Below are positions 14,144-23,640 of a DNA stretch of 64,000 nt, piece after piece. How positions within the stretch are numbered: position 1 is the first letter of the stretch; each line of letters starts with the position of its first letter. This DNA is from Agelaius tricolor. Taxonomy: Eukaryota > Chordata > Aves > Passeriformes > Icteridae. Location: positions 1,302,001-1,366,000 of the forward strand of contig JALJCS010000029.1 in the NCBI GenBank assembly GCA_023055355.1. The letters are read 5' to 3'. Position numbers and translations under genes: made by a program. The notes under the pieces are model-generated. The model did not search any database and had not been told where the DNA came from. It worked only from the letters and a program-made list of their open reading frames with translations.

Positions 14144-17100
14144 TGTGATTTTTTGAAAGAGAGAAAATGAAAAAAAGAAAAAAAACCACCAGATTTGTCT
14201 CTTACGGTTCTTTCAGGTTCTGTGTCTTAGACAGAGCTTAAGTATTCTGGATGTGCTACCTGCAGTCCAAAGATTTTGAATGTGAGTACAGTTGGGGTTT
14301 TATTTTAAAGACTGTTCTTCATCTTTCTCTTTAGTAACATAAATGCATCTCACCTGTTCCCAAACACCTGAAATACATGCAGCTGATATCTGGGTGTTGC
14401 TCTGAGCTGTGTTCTGGCCAAGAATTTCCTCTCATGCATGTAAAGGTGCATGAGAAGAAAAGGGAAAATACTGGAAAATTGAAAATATTACATATTACTG
14501 TCTTAGCCAGGTCCTAATACCAAACCTCTATATTTTTAAAGATGTCATTAAAATGTAGCTTTGGGAATGCTGGGGTAGAAATCTCTCAGCTAAATTCTCC
14601 CACAGTCCTGGGAACCCAAGAAATAATGGATAACACCAGACTTCCACTGCTCAGCTCCCATTAGCTTGTCCTTGTGATCCTACTCTTATTACAGACTTTA
14701 CACAAATACAAGTGAGATCAAAAAATAAGTCCCAAATTTTCCAAAGAAGTGCTGCTTCCTAGCAAGTGAAGCTCTTGAACATGTTCTGGGTTCTGCAATC
14801 TAGCTGGAGCAATTCTTACATAGGAATGACTGAAAAGGTTTGGTTTTAACTTTCTCTCCTTGAAAAATAAATAAAATTTTGCAATACTGAAAGTAACTTC
14901 ATTGTTTTGCCAAATGTCTCGTAAAAAGAAAAGTGGTATAAAGTTTTGCTTCAGCCTTTAGAAGACAAGTTTTCAGTATTTATTCCTGATCGAGTATTTT
15001 CTCTGATCTGATCTTACACATACACCTACTTTTTAAACCTCTCCATTATCAAGCTAAATTTATAACATTTTCTTTGTTCTGAACTGAAAAAGACACATAA
15101 TGATTATTCAATCTACCAATAATCCAAAAGATCAATTTTTCTGACTTCTCCTATTTTCACTTGGATATGATGAGATTTTGTACATAGCCTGCAAATGCAA
15201 ACCCAGGTTTCCAGTGGCTCCAAGCAGGGCTGCAGTCACTTCTAACACTGGACAACTTATCAAGGGCTGAGCAGAAGAAAGAGATCATCAGAATCAAGTA
15301 ATTAAATTCTCTGAGCAATCAGAGCAAAACCTTTCTCCAGCCCAGCAGTTCTTTTGGAAAAAACTTACGCCACTGCATTGAGCAAGTGCCTCCAGAGCTC
15401 AGTTCCTGACTCAACCATCAGTTCTGGCTCTGCCATCCATTGTGTGCATTCCATGCAAATGTGCCTTCCCCACAGGCCTGCACTGAGGGCATGGAAGTGA
15501 CTTTGAACTGGAAAGGCATAAATTTTGTTCCATCACCCAAACCTGCTCACAACATTCCTATCAGCAGAAAATCCATCCTGGAGGTGGATCAACGCCCCAA
15601 TCCGTACATTGCCAGAGCTGTGATCTGGGCAGCTGTCCGTCACTGCACCCAGATGGCAAAGAAATGTACTGCTCAACACAACAGAAGAAAAAATACAAAA
15701 TCTCCTTAGTTACTGCCCTGCTCTGCTCCCCAAGCCTGGTGGAGTGACAGGAGCTCCACACAACACATCAGCTCCAAACAGTCTCAGTTCCTTTTCCTCA
15801 CCTTCCACAGTGAGAATTTTTGCTCCTGTTCATGCCCAGCTTGTCCTGAAGGCAGCAATGCTGAGCATCATTGATTCTACAGGATGAGATGGTCTTTTCC
15901 TGCATTCTACAGAAGCAAGTTAAATAAAAGTCCTCAAAATAATTATGGCACTCAGTCTGCATTGTGCAGTCTCCATGAGCAGTGGCCAAATTGAGGACAC
16001 TTAATGAAAGTGCTACATTTAAACTTAACTCACTGTGCAGATGGATTTAAACTGTGCTTCAGTGCCAGCTGTGAGGCTTTAGAAAATGAGGCGTAGGTGT
16101 CAATTTTCCCAGTGGAATCCCAGATTCATTAATGCCTCTTATTACAGCATTCCTCCACAATGCTTATTCATGCCCAACCACAACCACAATGCTGATTACT
16201 TGCCACAATAGGTTTTATTGCAATCACTGGGGTGTGATCTTCTGGTTTGTTCACTGTAGTTTTGCATTCATGAAATCCTTTTATTTGCTATTAACAGTAC
16301 TGAGATAAGAAAGCAAAAGTCACTCTTTGTTACAGATATTTTAATATCTAGCACTGAAATTTCTTTAGAGACAGATTTCTCTGCTCAGTCCTGAGATCTG
16401 CTTTCAAATCCAGATTTTAGTCTGGGTTTCCTTCTGAAATGCCATATCTAGTACTGCATATAAACCAACAGAAAAAAATAACAGGCATTTCTCCAAGTAT
16501 CCATTTATCATCACCCAGCTCATTATTATTATCCCCCATATGCCACTTTTGGGTATTTCTGAACTAGATTTTCTGCTAAAAACATCAAAACACTTAAAAC
16601 CCAAGACGGTCACCCTGAAAAACACTAGGCTCCTTAAAATTAACTGCTGTGCCCAGTCTACAGCACTTACAGAGGAATCCACTTTCAGTTCATAGGTTTG
16701 TTTCATTTACCTCAGTTGATAAAGTGCTCCTCATCCACAGACAGGCTTTCCCTTGTAGGGTTAAAATAGACAGGGAATTTTGGAGAATTTGAGAAAACTC
16801 TGACTTTCCCAATGTTGCAGCTGAATAAATCCTGCTACAGGAGCAGGGACACAGTCCTGACAGGAAATCCTGACTTTTCTGGGTTTTCAGAGGAATGCTC
16901 AGAGACAGCAGCGTAACTGTGACTGCATCTTCTGCCATTTCTAGGCAGAAATATTATCTCTGAACTATCTTATATCTATTAAAAATACTCAATAGCTTCA
17001 CAAAGACTGGATCAAAGACATCTATAGAGGAAGCACTTTGTATTTCTCAGGATTAATAGAATTCCTTTCTAATTTTGCCTTTACTTTTTGCTACTCAGCT

Positions 17101-17424
17101 ATAGAATTCTATTGATCTTTGTAAGCTAAACAAAATAAATACAGGCAGTTTTCAAAGTATCTTTTTTTTTATTCATATGTTTTTACAAATAATCAGCAAA
17201 AATCCCAAACAGTCTTGGCAGCAATGCAGATTTCCACACAGAGGCATTTTCAGCTTTGCAATTTAGGTTGGCACCTCCTGTATAAACACACAGATTCATT
17301 TTGGCCTGCTTCCCTCAACATTTTGGGACACAGGTTTTTCATGGACTCAGGAGCCATTTAAGACATGTAGATCTCCTGAGCACTCACTTCACACAGCACA
17401 GAAAGAAAACTCTTTCTGAGACCT

Positions 17425-17560
17425 TGCACTATTGCCTGGGATGCCGTTGCTTTCCCGGCAGCGTCCTGGGGGAAGACAATCCAACCCCAGCTGCAGATGC
17501 CAGGCTCGGGGAATGCGGGACGAGTCCAAGGGAGCCTGGCAGAAGGTGCTCCCACCATTC
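17425..17560. other. Isolated CpG-richer patch within the intron
   Basis: This roughly 130-bp patch has several CpGs (CCGTTG, CCCGGCAGCGTC, CTCGGGGAATGCGGGACG) in an otherwise CpG-poor intron. A 153-codon plus-strand frame crosses it but is not recognisable as a protein. It could be an enhancer, an intragenic CpG patch or a decayed element; the sequence does not decide. Confidence 0.35.
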
Positions 17561-18094
17561 CACATCAGCTTTATTCAACCGGATTTATCCATCTGTCATG
17601 TTCCAGACTGGAAGCACGATAAATGGACGGCATTTCATTTTTCCCCGTGCTGGAACACACAACATGGATTCCCTTTTCCTTTCCCAAGCGTTTTGCTTTT
17701 CCCCCCGGAATTCCATAACAAAATCTGTTCAATGTAAAGGAAAAGATTCAGCAGGTATTTGAGCAACAGAAATGGCTTCCACTCCAATTTGAAGTAACTT
17801 CCCACAGCAAAATCAAGCCTTGCCTGTAATCAAGACCTTTTAAAAGATAATCGGAAGGAATCTTTTGTTGTGAGTTTGCACATAAAAACTGAGCTATTTC
17901 AATTCACAATAAATCTACTTTCTCACCATGGTTTCCTAAAAAGGCTGAGGAGACGGGGTGAGGACCAGAAGAACGAAACCTCATAGCTTATCTCCAAAAC
18001 AATGATTCCCCAAAGGCCCCAGCGGCTGCAGGTACCGCTGAATTTAATCCAGAAAATATCATTTATATGAGGAAAATGACAGTTCAAAAGACCC

Positions 18095-18124
18095 CTTTGG
18101 AATAACCAAGGGGTTATTCCAAAG
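18095..18124. repeat. Perfect 13-bp inverted repeat with 4-nt loop
   Basis: CTTTGGAATAACC (18095-18107) and its exact reverse complement GGTTATTCCAAAG (18112-18124) are separated by AAGG. The structure could form a cruciform or an RNA hairpin. The stem is too short for a typical pre-miRNA, and no flanking target-site duplication is evident. Confidence 0.9.
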
Positions 18125-19587
18125 TTCATCCTAAGATAAAACAACAGAGGACAGACATGGAACTGGAAGAGAAGAATTCAAGATTTGAACAATTCTGTAT
18201 TAGACACCTGAATACATTAAAATCCCAACCACACAAATCCTGAATGTTTTAAAGTTGAAAAAAAAACCCAACAAACCCAAACAAACCAAAAGATCTGATC
18301 ACCAAACTAAAAATCCCAAAAATTATTTCAAAAGAGCTAATAATAAGAATTATTAATGTTCTTTAAAGGAAACTTTTTGCACAGAGCAGCAAGAAGAGAA
18401 GAAAATTTTCAAAAAAGCAAAAAAAAACAAGTGGAGAAACTTAAGATTGCATTCCCTTCCTGAAGTTACAGCGCTTTTAAATGTACATATAACAGTAGAA
18501 TCCTCTTCAGGACAACTCCCCTAAAACATCGGTAAATATTTTATATCTTATATCTTTATATCAATTCTCTCATAAAATAAACAGGGCCACACTGATCCAA
18601 GGTATATTTTTGCCTTGCAAGGTGTTGTTCTGGTATAGCAATTAAAGAGAAATCATCACAGCCCTACCTGAGATATGGACTAGTAAAAAACATTGGCATA
18701 GACATAAATTACTCGGCTGCTCATTAGGATTTAAATTATAAACCACTAAGATACATTCAAATTTGAGGGTTTTTTAATGAGCTGGAATGAGGCCTGGTAC
18801 AAATGAATACACATCACAGACAATTAACAATTTGTATTACCAACTTTGCTGAAATAACTGAACTCTGCAATTGAAGGCAACGCGATTCTTTCTAATCCAG
18901 CCATCTCAATTCATTTGGAGAGTTTAAAAAGGCCATCCAAGACCGATATTACTGATTACCCACACACAATGTCACGAATTCCACTAAGACCAAGGATTGC
19001 ACACAACTCCCCTCCACACCCCAGCCTAGTTTTCATTTCCAAACTATTTTAGTTTCTTTGATAAATAAGGAGCTTTTCTAATTTGACCTTGTAACACTGC
19101 ACACTGACAGTGTCCTTTGATTCTTTTACCATGCCCAAAACTACCAATAAGGCAACTGGATTCTAAATCTATCACTAAACCAACATAATACAAATAGAGG
19201 AAACAAATTAGAATTGGAGTAGGCTTGCCTACAAATATTTTTAATTGAAAAATTAAATTTTAAATGCAATTTGAAAATTGATTCCTATAGGACTCTGCTC
19301 GGTGAAAAAGCAACCACTGTAACAAACCAAGCATATAAACAGTGTATCATTATTTATAAAAATTAATCAATGGTGACATAATACGAAAAGTCAATAAAAA
19401 TATAAGTATCATGAAACAAGAGAAATATTATTTTCACTCAGCCATCACAGCCCAAAAGTCATAAAGTAAAGTGGCATTAATCACCATCTGAAAATATTTC
19501 TAGTCTTTAAAATTTTAATCAAAATGCCTCTGAACCCAGACTAGCATTTTGTTACAGATTCGGTACAGATTTGGTACTGGTTTAGCC

Positions 19588-19607
19588 TTTTTTTTTTTTT
19601 TTTTTTT
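19588..19607. repeat. T20 homopolymer
   Basis: Uninterrupted run of 20 thymines (A20 on the minus, BARX2-sense strand). Confidence 0.95.
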
Positions 19608-19730
19608 GCTCAATAAACATAAATACATGTTCATATATCAAATTTTAAACTAATGATGGAACATTTTCACAGGGAATTGCAGTTTTCTTTCAAAAAAAAG
19701 AAATTGAAGCTCTCTTCAATGGGAATCTCC

Positions 19731-19767
19731 CCGGCGACATTGCATTAGACCGGCGACATTGCATTAG
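19731..19767. repeat. 19-bp tandem duplication
   Basis: CCGGCGACATTGCATTAGA (19731-19749) is immediately repeated (19750-19767, lacking the final A). A weaker third echo follows (TTTGCGTTAGACC). The unit carries CpGs unusual for the surrounding intron. Confidence 0.9.
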
Positions 19768-20159
19768 CTTTGCGTTAGACCTCACAAATGCTCCTCACAA
19801 CTAAAATGTCAATCTTTGACCTCAGGATTCACCGGAAGAGTCCCAAATGCTTCTTCCACCACCTTCTGCTGATACTTGACAAATCTGTTTTGTTCCAATT
19901 CAGATGCACTCAGTTAAATATTCAGCAATTCATTAGAGCCAGAAGAAAAACTCTTTTCTATTGGGCTCGCAAAGTTTTCTGATCTCTCTTCGCTTAACTG
20001 GGGATGTTGTTGAACACACACACTGCACAAGTACAACATCTTATGTCTTTCAGCTCCAAATAAATTATAAAGGCCTATCAGCCTTCTCTGACTTCACCCA
20101 AGATGAAAGAAATATTTAATCTTTAGCCCATGAAAACATCTCAAACCCTGACTCCTGCC

Positions 20160-20218
20160 TCTCAAGGCAGTTTCTCCTGCCTTGAGAAAAAGCCACTGAG
20201 GAGATGTTACCTCAGTGG
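20160..20218. repeat. Two adjacent perfect hairpins
   Basis: The first has 11-bp arms, TCTCAAGGCAG (20160-20170) and CTGCCTTGAGA (20177-20187), with a 6-nt loop. The second has 9-bp arms, CCACTGAGG (20193-20201) and CCTCAGTGG (20210-20218), with an 8-nt loop. They are 5 nt apart. Whether they are transcribed as structure in BARX2 intron 1 RNA is unknown. Confidence 0.85.
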
Positions 20219-20484
20219 AGTAACTCATTACTCATCACTCCATCAGTTTCAAACACTCCCAAGTCCAAGCTATGATGGTACAGTAACAAATCTCTGTGGT
20301 TTAGGTTAAGACGCATTTTCTTAGATCATGAAGAGACTAAGTGCTCACTCCCTTCCTGATTAACTCCGGAGGCAAAGGAAACTCAGGCAGAAAGTTAAAT
20401 GCCATACAGTATTTCTATAGTTTTATATTTCTGCAGCCTTTAGCCCCCAAGTAGTTTGGGAGGAGTTTTTTAGTTTATTTTTAC

Positions 20485-20502
20485 TGTGTGTGTGTGTGTG
20501 TG
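20485..20502. repeat. (TG)9 microsatellite
   Basis: Nine uninterrupted TG dinucleotides inside a T-rich stretch. Confidence 0.95.
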
Positions 20503-22872
20503 TCTTTGTGGGTTTGGTTTTTTACTTTATTTTAGTTTAGTTACAGATTTGTACTGGGTATTTTTCAAATTCTTTCACATTTAGGTATCTTTTGTGGTAT
20601 TGTCCATTTCTTAGCCAATAGTTTCCTTTCATAAAAAAAAAAAAAATTCCCATAGCCTAATACACATAAGACTTGAATTATGCCTATACACCTTAGAATC
20701 TGACAGTTTGGAATTGTGGACTTGATAGTATTTTCGCCTGTTATTTTAATTCCACAAGCAAATCTCTCTGTGTACTTCACTTCACAAATGCTGCAATTCC
20801 ATACAGCTTAGTCCAATAGAAGCAGATATTCACAACCCAAACTGACATAGGGACAGGCCAGAGCTTGGGCTAGAAACACAACCTTGAGGGCAAATTCATT
20901 AAAGATCCCAGGCACAAAGAGAAATAAGGCTTTAATTGAAGAGTAACCACAAGAGACTCACTAGCATCACTCTCAATCCACTGCTGAATCATACGAGGAT
21001 TATTAATGATTATTTACTGAATATACATCACCCTTGCAAAGACAATGCTTGCTATACTTGACCCAGAACTATATTTTTAAAAAAATTCCCTCTTTTTTTT
21101 TTTCCATGGGGGGTGGTGGGAGTCACACCAGCTGCTAGGAAGCACCTCATCCATCCAAAATCCCGAGGATCTATTAGGTGACGTTCAGACCATAATTTTT
21201 ATGCTGAGGTAATTGTACATGCTTCTGGACACTGATAATATCGAGGTTAATATTCCTTTTGGATGCTAAAGGAACTTTCTTTTCTAATTCTTCCTCTTTC
21301 TGTACAGAAAGAGAGAAAAGCCAAGAGGCTTGGTGTCCTTACCCTGGTGGATTGAGGTCTGCAGGCAGAATCAGGCACTCCGTGCGTCACTGCCACACAC
21401 CAAACCCCTTCAGGACGTTTTGGCCAAGCACTGAATTTCACTACTCAGTAGTGAGGGATCAGCTCTCAAAAATTCCCTTGTCAGCAATATCTTGATTAAC
21501 AACTAGTTCTTATATAAAATATGTCAGCAATTAGTTAGGGAAGGCAAGGGATGTCACGCACAAATCGGTTGGAAGAAATAAATGTTGACGGAAGATCAAA
21601 TTGTCCATGCAACTTCTTCCCAAAAGCTGGTCATCATGGGTCTTAATTCTGATCCAGCCCCCTAATCCCTTCTGGATCTTTAATAACTAGTATTTACAAA
21701 ATAAATATTGAGGTTGAAGGAAGATTTATGCTTGGAGCAAGGATTTACTCTACTTGTCAAACTCTTAGGGTACGCTAACAGCAAGTTTTCTATCAGCACA
21801 GCTCTGCTAAGAGCTGAAAAGATCCTTCTCATTTATATTCAGCAATAAAAAATCTCAAACTAAACCAGCAAACCTAAGCCAAAGGAAGGCATCGAGGTTT
21901 TAAACACAACCTAATACAAGGGTAAAATGAACATTTCCAGCAAAGAGAAAGAGGAAAAATGTAATTCTATGACCTTGAAATAGGTATTATTTTTATTGGT
22001 AATTAGTCCTTTACAAATATTTTTCAATAGATAAGATTTTTTGAAGAATGAATTTTTAAGTTGCAGTTTCATCACCTCATTTCTCTTGACACATTATGTG
22101 TCACCATTGGAAGTATGGCCTTATGGGAAGAACAGAAATCTGGAAAACTGCCTGCTTCACCAGAAAAAGGAATGTTTAAAAATATTTTTTAAAATCTGGA
22201 ATGTATTCTAAGAATACTGCTTTTACTTTTAATGTGGATTTTTAAACACCCACATTAGACCAGTCCGCTTGTGAAATTTTATAATGCCCATGGTCAAGAC
22301 CCGATTGCTATTGTGCTGCCTGTGCAGGGCAGAGCCGTTTGTGCGTATTTATTTGTGGTGTCGGCAAAATCTTTACAAGTATTTTCCCATCTTTGCTGTT
22401 AAGAAATAACCTACGTTCTTTCAAAGAAAAAGAAAATTTAGGGTAGAAAAACTGTGCATCTATAGATTTTTTTTTCCTTTTCAGAATATTTCTATTAATT
22501 TCTTTGTACTCACACAGACATATTAAAAAAAACACTGGAGGTTTCAATGTGCATAAGATGAAGGACGATTTCTACAGGACTTCTTAGCACTGATATATTG
22601 GCTCCAATGCACACCCCGGATTGGGCTGAACCCCACCACTACACACTGAGAGTAACTAAAAAGTGATAATAACTAACTGATAGCTGCTAGTTACTGATAG
22701 TAACTAACAACGATCGCAGCGCTGGCAAACCCAGGGAGTGGGGATGGAGTGTGAAAGCCGGGCTTCGTTCCGGCAGGGTTGGGGGGACGCAGTGGGAGAT
22801 GCAGGAGGCGCTCGTCCGAGACCCCCGGCTCCGCGCCCGCCGCATCCCCGCTGCGGGCACCGCTGGCGTCAC

Positions 22873-22878
22873 GCTTAC
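22873..22878 (-). other. BARX2: BARX2 exon 1 splice donor
   Basis: Reading minus strand, the junction is TGCGCCG|GTAAGC, a near-consensus 5' splice site. It leaves the reading frame in phase 1, inside a glycine codon. As I recall it, this is where mammalian BARX2 exon 1 also ends (LHSC-x-G). Confidence 0.93.
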
Positions 22879-23089
22879 CGGCGCAGGAGTGCAGCGGCTT
22901 GGGCCGGACCAGGAGCGACGGGCAGACGGAGTACAGGGAAAGTTTCTCGAAGTAGTCGCAGGTCTCCTTGGAGAGGATCTCGTCGATCATGAAGGTCTTG
23001 TAGCGCCTCCTGCCTGCCTTGGGCCGGCCGGCCGCGGGCAGCCGCGCCGGGGGCTGCGGGCCGGGCTGGGGCTGGGGCTGGCCGTGCAT
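22879..23089 (-). CDS. BARX2: BARX2 homeobox protein, coding exon 1 (partial gene)
   Basis: BARX2 is a nuclear Bar-class homeodomain transcription factor known in muscle, cartilage, limb, skin and neural development, where it controls cell-adhesion and cytoskeletal genes. This exon encodes 70 complete codons plus one base, ending at donor G|GTAAGC. The diagnostic block is residues 27-69: RRRYKTFMIDEILSKE, then CDYFEKLSLYSVCPSL, then VRPKPLHSC, essentially identical to the mammalian BARX2 N-terminus as I recall it. BARX1 has a related but different block (RSFMIEEIL), so the paralogue call is firm. FMIDEIL is the short conserved hydrophobic motif (Eh1/FIL-like) of the Barx family. The ATG at 23089 is the first in frame and is followed by a lineage-variable Pro/Gln stretch (residues 4-14). 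The homeodomain exons lie outside the window to the left. Confidence 0.96.
23049..23077 (+). other. Potential G-quadruplex on the template strand of BARX2 codons 5-14
   Basis: The plus strand carries G5-N4-G3-N2-G3-N2-G4-N2-G4 within 29 nt: five G-runs joined by very short loops. This fits the classic quadruplex motif, with a complementary i-motif-capable C-rich strand. It coincides with the Pro/Gln-coding start of the BARX2 reading frame, where the G-rich strand is the transcription template. Confidence 0.85.
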
Positions 23090-23205
23090 GGCGGGACCCC
23101 TGCGGGGCGGCCAGAGCCGCGCCCGGCTCGCATGGGCGCCCGGCTCGCCGAGCCTGTCCCCGAGCCTGTCCCCGCTGTGTCCACGCTGTCCCCGCCGCTT
23201 GGGCC
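23090..23205 (-). other. BARX2: Presumed BARX2 5' untranslated region
   Basis: If transcription starts about 25-35 bp downstream of the TATA-like element at 23231-23240, the 5' UTR is roughly 115 nt, ending at the ATG at 23089. It is GC-rich and contains short internal duplications (GAGCCTGTCCCC occurs twice on the plus strand at about 23148-23171). The start site is inferred; no initiator was identified with certainty. Confidence 0.5.
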
Positions 23206-23230
23206 GCGCTGCGCGGCGCCGGCTCCCCGC

Positions 23231-23240
23231 TATATAAAGC
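23231..23240 (+). promoter_or_regulatory. TATA element in the BARX2 promoter, canonical in the + orientation
   Basis: TATATAAAGC on the plus strand matches TATAWAAR well. Read toward BARX2 it is GCTTTATATA, a usable but weaker match, about 142 bp upstream of the ATG. It may serve BARX2 or a divergent plus-strand transcript. A GATAAG sequence follows at 23245-23250. Confidence 0.65.
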
Positions 23241-23291
23241 CGCCGATAAGCATCTCTCCCATCGCTCCGCGGCCTTTTTAGGAGGCTCGGG

Positions 23292-23301
23292 CTGTCAATC
23301 A
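23292..23301 (-). promoter_or_regulatory. PBX-MEIS/PREP decamer site
   Basis: The minus strand reads TGATTGACAG, exactly the consensus decamer for PBX with MEIS/PREP TALE homeodomain dimers. It lies about 200 bp upstream of the BARX2 ATG inside the CpG island. Binding is inferred from the motif only. Confidence 0.6.
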
Positions 23302-23327
23302 GGGCGCCCGCTGCTCCCCGCCAGCAC

Positions 23328-23334
23328 CATTGTT
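23328..23334 (-). promoter_or_regulatory. SOX-type core site
   Basis: CATTGTT on the plus strand is AACAATG on the minus strand, the SOX-family HMG core. It is notable because SOX factors act with BARX2 in cartilage, but a 7-bp match is weak evidence alone. Confidence 0.4.
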
Positions 23335-23412
23335 ACCCTGCGCCGCGCTGGGAGGATCCGCCGCTCCTCTCCCCTCCCTGCTCGCTATTTTAAGATACTG
23401 GGGTGTGTGGCG

Positions 23413-23515
23413 TTTTTTTTTTTTTTTCTTTTTTTTTTTTCTCTCTCTTTTTTTTTTCTTTTTCTTTTTCTTTTTTTTTTTTTTTTTTTTCTTCTCCCCC
23501 CTCCTCCTCTTCTCT
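23413..23515. repeat. 103-nt uninterrupted polypyrimidine tract
   Basis: From 23413 to 23515 the plus strand holds only T and C: long T runs broken by single C or CTCTCTC, ending in CTTCTCCCCCCTCCTCCTCTTCTCT. It lies about 325 bp upstream of the BARX2 ATG, inside the CpG island. Such tracts can adopt triplex (H-DNA) structures and are prone to sequencing and length error. Confidence 0.95.
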
Positions 23516-23640
23516 GGCTTGTAATTATCTACAAAAGTTAAAACGCGGTCTGCCGGAGGAGAATGCCGCCTCCCCGGCCGCGACAGCTTTCCCCGACCGG
23601 CGTCAAACCTATTCCCGAGCCTCCAAGTGCTGGAGAGTGG

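Larger units (their letters stand above)
1..22878 (-). other. BARX2: BARX2 intron 1 (promoter-proximal part, runs off the left edge)
   Basis: This stretch lies directly downstream, on the minus strand, of the BARX2 exon 1 splice donor. I looked for the rest of the gene, in particular the homeobox recognition helix (WYQNRRMKWKK type) in minus-strand sense, and found no match. In mammals BARX2 intron 1 is tens of kilobases long, so a 22.9 kb intronic stretch fits. The DNA is AT-rich, CpG-poor and full of stops in all frames. It contains two CR1 fragments, a MIR-like relic, short tandem duplications, hairpins and homopolymer runs, annotated separately. Subregions not listed separately show nothing I can name. 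Intronic status is inferred from the donor and the missing exons. Confidence 0.75.
22735..23640. promoter_or_regulatory. BARX2: CpG island over the BARX2 promoter and first exon
   Basis: GC content and CpG density rise abruptly at about 22735 and fall after about 23640, with AT-rich DNA on both sides. The island covers the 5' end of intron 1, coding exon 1, the presumed 5' UTR and the core promoter, and is interrupted by a pyrimidine tract at 23413-23515. CpG-island promoters are typical of vertebrate developmental homeobox genes. Long plus-strand frames inside it reflect base composition and are not annotated as genes. Confidence 0.9.

Noticed and set aside
17301..17762. 153-codon plus-strand frame in BARX2 intron 1
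   Set aside because: No family resemblance. Its openness coincides with a local CpG-richer patch.
1..22878. Search for BARX2 exon 2 and homeobox exons
   Set aside because: No minus-strand match to the homeodomain recognition helix or flanking exons was found, so they are placed outside the window.
22751..23281. 176-codon plus-strand frame across the BARX2 exon
   Set aside because: It is the antisense of the BARX2 coding exon in very GC-rich DNA, where stops are rare. The Arg/Ala/Gly-rich composition is an artefact of the island.
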